Below, one piece after another: positions 50,475 to 57,380 of a stretch of DNA of 64,000 bases (position 1 is the first letter of the stretch; each line of letters begins with the position of its first letter). Source of the DNA: Streptomyces cirratus (GTDB taxonomy: Bacteria > Actinomycetota > Actinomycetes > Streptomycetales > Streptomycetaceae); NCBI RefSeq assembly GCF_014650775.1, contig NZ_BMVP01000006.1:248001-312000 (forward strand), read 5' to 3'. The notes beneath the pieces are model-generated. The model saw only the letters and a program-made list of their open reading frames with translations, did not search any database and was not told where the DNA came from. The position numbers and the translations under genes are program-made.

Positions 50475-50497
50475 TTTATAGTCACAATGACTATAAA
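50475..50497. promoter_or_regulatory. Perfect palindrome (10+3+10) upstream of pnuC; candidate NrtR operator
   Basis: TTTATAGTCA (50475-50484) and TGACTATAAA (50488-50497) form a perfect inverted repeat around CAA. It ends 15 bp before the pnuC ATG, so a bound repressor would block initiation or promoter clearance. The TATAGT/ACTATA arms also resemble -10 elements. The only DNA-binding protein encoded in the operon is NrtR. Confidence 0.75.
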
Positions 50498-50528
50498 CAC
50501 GGCACGCCGCGAACGGAAGGGGAACGCA

Positions 50529-50562
50529 AGAACCCGCGGCGCCCGAAGGCACCGCGGGTTCT
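50529..50562 (-). terminator. Hairpin terminator of the rluB operon
   Basis: AGAACCCGCGG and CCGCGGGTTCT form a perfect 11-bp stem, with an inner GCC/GGC continuing it. It lies about 40 bp downstream of the rluB stop. Confidence 0.75.
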
Positions 50563-50601
50563 CGGCGAGGCTCTGCGCGCAGGACCTCGTAACGGGACGG
50601 A

Positions 50602-51939
50602 CTACAGACCGACCTCGCGCATCAGCATGCCGACCTCGGTGTTGGTCAGGCGGCGCAGCCAGCCCGACTTCTGGTCGCCCAGCTCGATCGGCCCGAACGA
50701 CGTGCGCACGAGCTTGTCGACCGGGAAGCCGGCCTCCGCCAGCATGCGGCGGACGATGTGCTTGCGGCCCTCGTGGAGGGTCACCTCGACGAGGTAGTTC
50801 TTGCCGACCTGGTCGAGCACGCGGAAGTTGTCGGCGCGGGCATAGCCGTCCTCCAGCTCGATGCCGTCCTTGAGGCGCTTGCCGATGTCCCGGGGCAGGG
50901 CGCCCGTGATGGAGGCGACGTACGTCTTCTGCACGCCGTACTTGGGGTGCGTGAGGCGGTGGGCCAGCTCACCGTGGTTGGTGAGCAGGATGATGCCCTC
51001 GGTCTCGGTGTCGAGCCGGCCGACGTGGAACAGCCGCGTCTCGCGGTTGGTGACGTAGTCGCCGAGGCACTGGCGGCCGTCCGGGTCCTCCATGGTGGAC
51101 ACGACACCGGCGGGCTTGTTCAGCGCGAAGAACAGGTACGACTGGGTGGCGACGGTCAGGCCGTCCACCTTGATCTCGTCCTTCGGCTGCACGCGCTTGC
51201 CCTGCTCCAGCACGATCTCGCCGTTGACCTCGACGCGGGCCTGCTCGATCAGCTCCTCGCAGGCGCGGCGCGAGCCCATGCCGGCGCGGGCGAGCACCTT
51301 CTGCAGGCGCTCCCCCTCCTCCTCGGCTCCCGGAAAGGTCTTCGGGGTCTTGATCACGGGCTTGTCGGCGTACCGGTCGCGCACGCGCTCCTCGATCCGC
51401 GCGTCCAGCTCGCGGGGGCGCGACTGGCCGCTGCGGCTGCCGGGACCACGACGCGGGCCGCCAGCCCCGCCGATGCCGGGCGTCTTGGAGGTCTTGGGGC
51501 CGCCCTTGGCGCCACCGCGCGCGGCCGCGCCGCGGGCACCGCCCGAACCGCCCCGGCCGCCGTCGGAGGCGCCGCGGGCACCGCCGCCGCCCGCCTTGGG
51601 GCCGCTGCGGCCCGACCGCTCGCCCTCGGGGCCGACGTCGTAGCGCCGCTCCTCGGGGCGGGGGTTGCGCGGACGCTGGGGCGCCTGGTCGCGGTCACGG
51701 TCACGGTCGCGGAAACCGCCCGCGCCCGAACCCGAGCCCGAGCCGCCGCCCCGGTAGCCACCGCCACCGCCCGCGCCGGAGCCGCCACCGCGGTAGCCAC
51801 CGCCGCCGGAGCCTCCGGAGCTGCCACCGCGGTAGCCACCGCCCGCGCCGGAGCCGGCGCCGCGGGAGTTCCCGCGCCCGCCACCACCGCCGCCGCTGTT
51901 CCTGTTGCCGCCGCCGTTGCCGTTACCGCTGCTTCGCAT
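50602..51939 (-). CDS. rluB: RluB/RsuA-family 23S/16S rRNA pseudouridine synthase with Gly/Arg-rich N-terminus
   Basis: A 445-residue protein; its ATG shares one base with the scpB stop (TGATG). Residues 1 to about 195 are low complexity, rich in Gly, Arg and Ser, with recurring YRGGGSG units, then many R/K residues. The S4 domain follows (ERLQKVLARAGMGSRRACEELIEQARVEVNG), and the catalytic domain has GRLDTETEGIILLTNHGELAHRLTHP with the catalytic Asp and KLVRTSFGPIELGD near the end. It should form pseudouridine in 23S rRNA (RluB type). The unusual tail may promote RNA binding or condensation. It is the end gene of scpA-scpB-rluB. Confidence 0.9.
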   Translation of the reverse strand: MRSSGNGNGGGNRNSGGGGGGRGNSRGAGSGAGGGYRGGSSGGSGGGGYRGGGSGAGGGGGYRGGGSGSGSGAGGFRDRDRDRDQAPQRPRNPRPEERRYDVGPEGERSGRSGPKAGGGGARGASDGGRGGSGGARGAAARGGAKGGPKTSKTPGIGGAGGPRRGPGSRSGQSRPRELDARIEERVRDRYADKPVIKTPKTFPGAEEEGERLQKVLARAGMGSRRACEELIEQARVEVNGEIVLEQGKRVQPKDEIKVDGLTVATQSYLFFALNKPAGVVSTMEDPDGRQCLGDYVTNRETRLFHVGRLDTETEGIILLTNHGELAHRLTHPKYGVQKTYVASITGALPRDIGKRLKDGIELEDGYARADNFRVLDQVGKNYLVEVTLHEGRKHIVRRMLAEAGFPVDKLVRTSFGPIELGDQKSGWLRRLTNTEVGMLMREVGL

Positions 51940-52589
51940 CAAAGTTCCGTCGTCTTGTCGTCTTCATCGGTATCCGGTGCATCCGGATCGAACGACGGAA
52001 CACCCTCTTGCGTCTCGGCTTCGATCGCGTCCGCCTCGGGGAGGAAGGGCGCGAGCTCCGGGAGCTCGTCCAGGCCGCGCAGGCCCATCCGCTCCAGAAA
52101 GTAGTTCGTCGTCCTGTACAGGATCGCACCTGTTTCGGGTTCCGTCCCCGCCTCGGCCACCAGACCGCGCTGGAGCAGGGTCCGCATGACCCCGTCGCAG
52201 TTGACCCCGCGGACCGCCGAGACCCGCGAACGGCTCACCGGCTGGCGGTACGCGACGATGGCCAGGGTCTCCAGGGCCGCCTGGGTGAGACGGGCCTGCT
52301 GACCGTCCAGTACGAAGGCCTCGACCGCCGGGGCGTACTCGGCCCGGCTGTAGAAGCGCCAGCCCCCGGCGACGGGGCGCAGCTCGAATCCGCGCCGCTG
52401 GACGGTGTACTCGTCGGCGAGCTCGCGCAGCGCGTCCGCCACCTCGCGCGGCCGGCGCTCCAGCACCTTGGCGAGGTGTTCCTCGGTCGCGGGCTCGTCC
52501 ACGACCATGAGGACGGCCTCCAGGGCGCCCTTGAGCGCGAGCCCGGCCACGTCGGCCACCACGTCGGCCCCCTCGGCCACCTCGGTCAT
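51939..52589 (-). CDS. scpB: SMC-Scp complex subunit ScpB
   Basis: A 216-residue protein overlapping scpA as ATGA. Two winged-helix units typical of ScpB are seen: LKGALEAVLMVVDEPATEEHLAKVLERRPREVADALRELADEY and, further on, RLTQAALETLAIVAYRQPVSRSRVSAVRGVNCDGVMRTLLQRGLVAEAG. A Glu/Asp/Thr-rich tail ends the protein. It forms the kleisin-associated dimer of the condensin complex with Smc and ScpA in chromosome segregation. Confidence 0.95.
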   Translation of the reverse strand: MTEVAEGADVVADVAGLALKGALEAVLMVVDEPATEEHLAKVLERRPREVADALRELADEYTVQRRGFELRPVAGGWRFYSRAEYAPAVEAFVLDGQQARLTQAALETLAIVAYRQPVSRSRVSAVRGVNCDGVMRTLLQRGLVAEAGTEPETGAILYRTTNYFLERMGLRGLDELPELAPFLPEADAIEAETQEGVPSFDPDAPDTDEDDKTTEL

Positions 52590-53653
52590 TCCTTCGCCTC
52601 CACGATCTGGTCGAACTCGTCCGTCACCCTCGGCATGCCGTCCCCGTCCCCGCCGCTCCAGCGCACCGTGAGCGCCCCGAGGGCCTGCTCCTGGTCGAGG
52701 ACCACCGCCTTCTCGCGGTAGAGCTCCAGCAGGGCCAGGAAGCGCGCGACGACGGTGAGGGTGTCGGGGGCGCCCTCGGTGAGCTCCTGGAAGGTGGCCT
52801 CGCCGCGGGCCTTGAGCAGGGCGACGACCAGGCCGGCCTGCTCGCGGACGCTGACGAGCGGGGCGTGGATGTGCTCGACGTAGACCTGGGGCTCGGCGCG
52901 CGGCCGCATGGCCTGGACGGCGAGCCGGGCGAAGCCGTCGGTGCCGATGCTGATGACGACCGCGGGCAGCAGCTCGGCGTGGTGGGGCTCCAGTCCCACG
53001 GTACGGGGGTACCGCCGGCCCTCGTCGCGGGCCCAGTCCTGGAAGAGCGCGGCGACCTGTTTGTACGCCCGGTACTGGAGCAGCCGGGCGAAGAGCAGGT
53101 CCCGGGCTTCGAGCAGGGCGAGGTCGGCCTCGTCCTCGATCTCGGCGGCGGGGAGCAGGCGGGCGGCCTTGAGGTCGAGCAGGGTCGCGGCGACGACGAG
53201 GAACTCGCTGGTCTGGTCGAGGTCCCAGTCGGGGCCCATGGCCCGGATGTACGCCATGAACTCGTCGGTAACTTGGGAGAGGGCGACTTCGGTGACGTCG
53301 AGCTTGTGCCGGGAGATCAGCTGGAGCAGCAGATCGAATGGCCCCTCGAAGTTCGCCAGCCTCAGGGTGAACCGCCCCCCGGCCGGCTGTCCCTCGGCCG
53401 GCTGTCCACCGGCCGGCCGGCCGTCGCGAGACCCGGCAGCCCGGCCCTGCGACCCGGATCCCCCGTCCTCCGGTGCCCCCTGCCCGTCCGGGGGCCGCCG
53501 GCCGTCCCCCTCGGACCCCGCAGCCCGGACCACCGGATCCGCCGCCTCGGGGCCCTGCGGACCGCCCACCTGCCCGGCCGCCGGGGCAGCGGAGCCCGGG
53601 CCGCGTCCCAGGTGGCGACGGGTCGGGCGGCCGGATTCGGCGGGAGAGGGCAT
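52586..53653 (-). CDS. scpA: Segregation and condensation protein A
   Basis: A 355-residue protein. The first ~95 residues are a Gly/Pro/Ala-rich extension with GRPAGGQPAEGQPAGG; the ScpA core starts at FTLRLANFEGPFDLLLQLISRHKLDVTEVALSQVTDEFMAYI, the signature of the kleisin N-terminus, and continues through LLDLKAARLLPAAEIEDEADLALLEARDLLFARLLQYRAYKQVA. The end (FLALLELYREKAVVLDQEQALGALTVRW) is the winged helix that binds Smc. It bridges the Smc dimer in the condensin complex. It lies downstream of parA and the RHH-like gene across a 532-bp spacer. Confidence 0.95.
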   Translation of the reverse strand: MPSPAESGRPTRRHLGRGPGSAAPAAGQVGGPQGPEAADPVVRAAGSEGDGRRPPDGQGAPEDGGSGSQGRAAGSRDGRPAGGQPAEGQPAGGRFTLRLANFEGPFDLLLQLISRHKLDVTEVALSQVTDEFMAYIRAMGPDWDLDQTSEFLVVAATLLDLKAARLLPAAEIEDEADLALLEARDLLFARLLQYRAYKQVAALFQDWARDEGRRYPRTVGLEPHHAELLPAVVISIGTDGFARLAVQAMRPRAEPQVYVEHIHAPLVSVREQAGLVVALLKARGEATFQELTEGAPDTLTVVARFLALLELYREKAVVLDQEQALGALTVRWSGGDGDGMPRVTDEFDQIVEAKE

Positions 53654-54185
53654 CGGGGTCCAGGTTCGTGGCGGTAGGGGTATGGCCGTGCCAGCAGCCT
53701 AACCACCGCCCCACCCCCTCCCGCCCGGCCGACACAGCGCCGTACACCGCGTGGCGCCGGGTCCGCCCCCACCCGTCCCCCGCCGCCCCGACCGCTGCCT
53801 GACCGGCGGGGTCGGCCCGAAGACGCACGGCGCGCCGCGCAGACGGGGCAGCATCGCGGCCCGGTGGCCTGGACGGCCGTCTCGGCGGACGCAACCGGCG
53901 CGCCCTGCCCCGGTGGCCGGCGCGGGCCCGTGGACGTGCGGTGTCGGGCAGACCGAACGGCATCACCGGCCGGAGGCCAGGGCGGGCGGCGCAACCGCCA
54001 CGGCCGTGGGCGTGCGGTGTCGCGCAGGTGGACCCCGTCGTGGGACTGGCGCCCGGCGCGGGCCGCAAGACGGCCGGCGTGCGGCGGACGTGCGGGGGCT
54101 CAGGGGTTGCCGCTCGGTCCGGCAGGGCTCACCCCGCGCCGCCCGGCGGCTCGCGACCCGGGTGAAGGGCCGGGGCCGTGGGAGG
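53654..54185. other. 532-bp intergenic region with a 22-bp direct repeat
   Basis: No convincing gene is seen between scpA and the RHH-like gene. The 22-bp sequences at 53930-53951 and 54006-54027, both containing CGTGCGGTGTCG and ending GCAG, match at 20 of 22 positions and are 76 bp apart. Weaker relatives of the unit occur nearby. The open frames here lack protein-like composition. It may hold the promoter of scpAB. Confidence 0.6.
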
Positions 54186-54629
54186 TCAGCGGCCGCGGAG
54201 GCGGCGGACCAGGATGCTGGCGTCGCCGCGGGACTCCAGGTCGGCCAGGACCACCGCCACCGCCTCGCGGACGATGCGGCCGCGGTCGACCGCCAGGCCG
54301 TGCTCCCCGCGCAGCACCAGCCGCGCGTGCTCCAGGTCCATCAGCTCCTCCGCGGAGACGTAGACCGTGATCTTCTCGTCGTGCCGCTCACGCCCGCTCG
54401 GGCGCCGGTTCGCGCCCCGGCCCTGCCCCTTGCCGGACCGGGGCGAGGACGCCCCGGCGGCGGTGGCAGAACCTTCCTGCGGCCGCCGCTGCGCGCCCAC
54501 CGCCGGCTCCTGCGCAGCCGGGGCGGAAGGGGGAGGCGAAGGCTCCTCCGCGCCCCGCCTCGGCGAGGACGACTGCAGTGCCGTCCCCCCGGTCGTACGG
54601 AACAGTTCGTCGGCTCCGGGCAGACTCAC
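54186..54629 (-). CDS. Small protein with disordered N-terminus and RHH-like C-terminus, coupled to parA
   Basis: With GTG 54629 (GTGA overlap with the parA stop) the protein has 147 residues; GTG 54641 is an alternative. The N-terminal ~80 residues are Pro/Ser/Ala-rich and probably disordered. The C-terminal part HDEKITVYVSAEELMDLEHARLVLRGEHGLAVDRGRIVREAVAVVLADLE resembles a ribbon-helix-helix with one beta strand and two helices. Coupling to a ParA suggests a partner that binds DNA or stimulates the ATPase, in place of a classical ParB. It is not the chromosomal ParB, which would be near the origin. Confidence 0.72.
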   Translation of the reverse strand: MSLPGADELFRTTGGTALQSSSPRRGAEEPSPPPSAPAAQEPAVGAQRRPQEGSATAAGASSPRSGKGQGRGANRRPSGRERHDEKITVYVSAEELMDLEHARLVLRGEHGLAVDRGRIVREAVAVVLADLESRGDASILVRRLRGR

Positions 54630-55786
54630 TCGGCGGGACACCGGGCGAGCACCTCCCTGGCCAGCTGGCGGTAGGCGGCGGCGCCGACGGAGTTGGAGGC
54701 GTACGTGGTGATCGGCTCACCGGCGACCGTGGTCTCCGGGAAGCGCACCGTGCGGCCGATGACCGTGTGGTAGACGTGGTCGTCGAACGCCTCGACGACG
54801 CGAGCCAGCACCTCACGGCTGTGCACCGTACGGGAGTCGTACATCGTGGCGAGGATGCCGTCCAGCTCCAGCTCGGGGTTGAGCCGCTCCTGCACCTTCT
54901 CGATGGTCTCGGTCAGCAGCGCCACCCCGCGCAGTGCGAAGAACTCGCACTCCAGCGGGACGATGACCTTGTGAGCCGCCGTCAGGGCGTTCACGGTCAG
55001 CAGACCGAGCGAGGGCTGACAGTCGATCACGATGTAGTCGTAGTCCTGCATAAGCGGCTTGAGCGCCCGCTGGAGCGTGGACTCGCGCGCGACCTCGCTG
55101 ACCAACTGCACTTCGGCTGCGGACAGGTCGATGTTGCTCGGCAGCAGGTCCATGTTGGGAACGGCCGTCTTGAGCAGCACCTCGTCGGCCGACATGCCCC
55201 GCTCCATGAGCAGGTTGTAGACCGTCAGGTCGAGTTCCATCGGGTTGACGCCGAGGCCCACGGACAGCGCGCCCTGCGGGTCGAAGTCGACGAGCAGCAC
55301 CCGTCGCCCGTACTCGGCGAGCGCGGCGCCCAGGTTGATGGTCGACGTGGTCTTGCCCACGCCGCCCTTCTGGTTGCACATCGCGATGATCGTCGCGGGA
55401 CCGTGGTCGGTCAGCGGGCCCGGGATCGGGAAGTACGGCAGCGGCCGTCCGGTCGGGCCGATCCGCTCGCGGCGCTGGCGGGCAGCGTCGGGGGCGAGAG
55501 TGGCCGCGTACTCGGGGTCGGGCTCGTACTCCGCGTCGGGGTCGTAGAAGTGCCCTTCGGGCACCTGGTCGTAGTCGGCGAGTCCCACGGGCTGTTCGCC
55601 GCTCGGGTCGCCGGCCCTGGAGTTCACGTCTAGGCCGTCCATGCTCTTTTGGGGCGTCGTCATGTGCTGGTGGTTTGCGAAGGTGCGGACTGCGACGGAG
55701 CCGACAGGCCCGGCCCCGGCGGGACCTCGGCCCCGCTCTGGCGTTCCTGCTCGACCACCCCCAGGAGCAAATGTCGACTCATTCAC
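54626..55786 (-). CDS. ParA/Soj-family ATPase
   Basis: From GTG 55786 the protein has 386 residues; inner ATGs are possible, but the N-terminus MNESTFAPGGG matches what I recall of streptomycete homologues. The first ~125 residues are acidic and disordered (YDPDAEYEPDPEYAA). The ATPase has the deviant Walker A CNQKGGVGKTTS (140-147), LLVDFDPQG and IVIDCQPSLGLLTVNAL. It probably dimerises on DNA with ATP. Unlike parAB at oriC there is no ParB or parS beside it; an RHH-like gene is coupled downstream and scpAB follows, suggesting a role in chromosome organisation or sporulation. Family members are called putative sporulation/partitioning proteins. Confidence 0.88.
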   Translation of the reverse strand: MNESTFAPGGGRAGTPERGRGPAGAGPVGSVAVRTFANHQHMTTPQKSMDGLDVNSRAGDPSGEQPVGLADYDQVPEGHFYDPDAEYEPDPEYAATLAPDAARQRRERIGPTGRPLPYFPIPGPLTDHGPATIIAMCNQKGGVGKTTSTINLGAALAEYGRRVLLVDFDPQGALSVGLGVNPMELDLTVYNLLMERGMSADEVLLKTAVPNMDLLPSNIDLSAAEVQLVSEVARESTLQRALKPLMQDYDYIVIDCQPSLGLLTVNALTAAHKVIVPLECEFFALRGVALLTETIEKVQERLNPELELDGILATMYDSRTVHSREVLARVVEAFDDHVYHTVIGRTVRFPETTVAGEPITTYASNSVGAAAYRQLAREVLARCPAE

Positions 55787-56047
55787 AAGTCGTCTTACCT
55801 CCTCGGACGTGACCAGGACACTTATCGATAGGTCAGCGTGGCACCATGCCGACGGTTGGCGACTCTATGGCGTGTCACCACTCAGCGGCAACACAATCCG
55901 CCGGACCCGCCGCGTTGTGTCGGCAAGCGAACACCACTCTGTCAAGGGCGTACGAGCTGTCACTACGAAGTTTCGCGGGTGTGCGAAAGGGTTAAAGGGT
56001 TACGTTCGAGGCGAGTTGAACGGGCTCCCCGCGCACCGCTCAAACAC
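55787..56047. other. Intergenic region upstream of the parA-like gene
   Basis: No gene is seen. An exact 8-bp tandem repeat (AAAGGGTT twice, 55986-56001) lies close to the ald end. The palindrome ATCGAT and AT-rich sequence near 55820-55880 may hold the minus-strand promoter of the parA-like gene. No parS-type palindrome (GTTTCACGTGAAAC) is present. Confidence 0.4.
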
Positions 56048-56083
56048 CTCCGGCCGGACCTTGCGGGCAAGGTCCGGCCGGAG
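56048..56083 (-). terminator. Hairpin terminator of ald
   Basis: CTCCGGCCGGACCTT and AAGGTCCGGCCGGAG form a perfect 15-bp stem with a 6-nt loop, 30 bp past the ald stop. Confidence 0.85.
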
Positions 56084-56112
56084 ACGTGAGATTGACGTCA
56101 GTCGTTGACGGT

Positions 56113-57228
56113 TCAGCCGAGCAGCGTGTTCAGCGGCAGGACCTCGAGGCCGTGGGCCTCGGCGACCGGACCGTAAACGACCTTGCCGTCATGGGTGTTG
56201 AGGCCCAGCGCGAGCGCCGGGTCACGGCGCAGCGCCTCGACCCAGCCGAGGTTCGCGAGCTGCACGATGTACGGCAGGGTCGCGTTCGTCAGGGCGTAGG
56301 TGGAGGTGTTCGGCACGGCGCCCGGCATGTTGGCGACGCAGTAGAAGACCGAGTTGTGGACCTGGAAGGTCGGCTCGGCGTGGGTGGTCGGACGGGAGTC
56401 CTCGAAGCAGCCGCCCTGGTCGATCGCAATGTCGACAAGGACACTTCCGGGCTTCATCTTGGCGACGAGCTCGTTGGTGACCAGCTTGGGGGCCTTCGCA
56501 CCCGGGATCAGGACCGCGCCGATGACCAGGTCGGCCTCGATGACGGCCTTCTCCAGCTCGTAGGCGTTGGAGACGATCGTCTTGATCTTCGTGCCGAAGA
56601 TCTTGTCGGCCTCGCGGAGCTTGTTGATGTCCTTGTCGAGCAGGGTCACGTGGAAGCCCATGCCGATGGCGATCTGCGCGGCGTTCCAGCCGGAGACGCC
56701 GCCGCCGATGACCACGCACTCGCCGGCGTGGGTGCCGGGGACGCCGCCGGGGAGCACGCCGCGGCCGCCGGCCGAGCGCATCAGGTGGTAGGCGCCGACC
56801 TGCGGGGCCAGGCGGCCCGCGACCTCGGACATCGGGGCGAGCAGCGGGAGCGCGCGGCCCGCGAGCTCGACCGTCTCGTACGCGATGGCGGTGGTGCCGG
56901 ACTCCAGCAGGGCGTCCGTGCACTCGCGGGAGGCCGCCAGGTGCAGGTAGGTGAAGAGGGTCTGGTCCTTGCGGAGACGGTGGTACTCCTCCGCGACCGG
57001 CTCCTTGACCTTCAGCAGCAGGTCGGCGGTCTGCCAGACCTCGTCGGCGGTGCCGAGGATCTCGGCACCCGCGGCGACGTACTCGGCGTCCGTGATCGAG
57101 GAGCCGACACCGGCGTTCTGCTCGACGAAGACCTGGTGGCCGTTACGGACGAGCTCGTGGACACCGGCGGGGGTGATGGCCACGCGGAACTCGTTGTTCT
57201 TGACCTCGCGGGGGATGCCGACCTTCAT
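56113..57228 (-). CDS. ald: Alanine dehydrogenase
   Basis: A 371-residue protein, standard length for Ald. It starts KVGIPREVKNNEFRVAITPAGV, the signature of AlaDH/PNT N-terminal domains, with LLKVKEP (active-site Lys) and FTYLHLAA (active-site His). The NAD-binding fold reads ECVVIGGGVSGWNAAQIAIGMGF, and DIAIDQGGCFEDSRPTTH follows. It interconverts L-alanine and pyruvate plus ammonia. An inverted repeat in the leader may be an operator, in line with Lrp/AldR control in other actinobacteria. A strong terminator follows. Confidence 0.97.
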   Translation of the reverse strand: MKVGIPREVKNNEFRVAITPAGVHELVRNGHQVFVEQNAGVGSSITDAEYVAAGAEILGTADEVWQTADLLLKVKEPVAEEYHRLRKDQTLFTYLHLAASRECTDALLESGTTAIAYETVELAGRALPLLAPMSEVAGRLAPQVGAYHLMRSAGGRGVLPGGVPGTHAGECVVIGGGVSGWNAAQIAIGMGFHVTLLDKDINKLREADKIFGTKIKTIVSNAYELEKAVIEADLVIGAVLIPGAKAPKLVTNELVAKMKPGSVLVDIAIDQGGCFEDSRPTTHAEPTFQVHNSVFYCVANMPGAVPNTSTYALTNATLPYIVQLANLGWVEALRRDPALALGLNTHDGKVVYGPVAEAHGLEVLPLNTLLG

Positions 57229-57308
57229 CGTCGATCACGGTCCTTGGCTCAGGGGATATTTCGGGGCACTTCCATACATACCCGCCCACAAGAACGCGCA
57301 ACGGGATG

Positions 57309-57328
57309 CACCACGAGATGACGTGGTG
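57309..57328. promoter_or_regulatory. Inverted repeat in the ald leader region
   Basis: CACCACG and CGTGGTG form a perfect 7-bp inverted repeat around a 6-bp spacer, about 80 bp upstream of the ald start. TAGACT on the minus strand about 15 bp further upstream could be a -10 element. An Lrp-type operator is one possibility. Confidence 0.4.
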
Positions 57329-57380
57329 AAGCCAGTCTAATGAAGGATGAGTCGCTGTCTAGCCTTGCAAACAAATAATC

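Noticed and set aside
53751..54674. Long open frame on the plus strand across the parA-scpA spacer
   Set aside because: Its composition is Pro/Arg-rich shadow sequence, it runs antisense through the RHH-like gene, and it lacks a credible start site.
55787..56112. A parS site next to the parA-like gene
   Set aside because: No GTTTCACGTGAAAC-like palindrome is present in the region.
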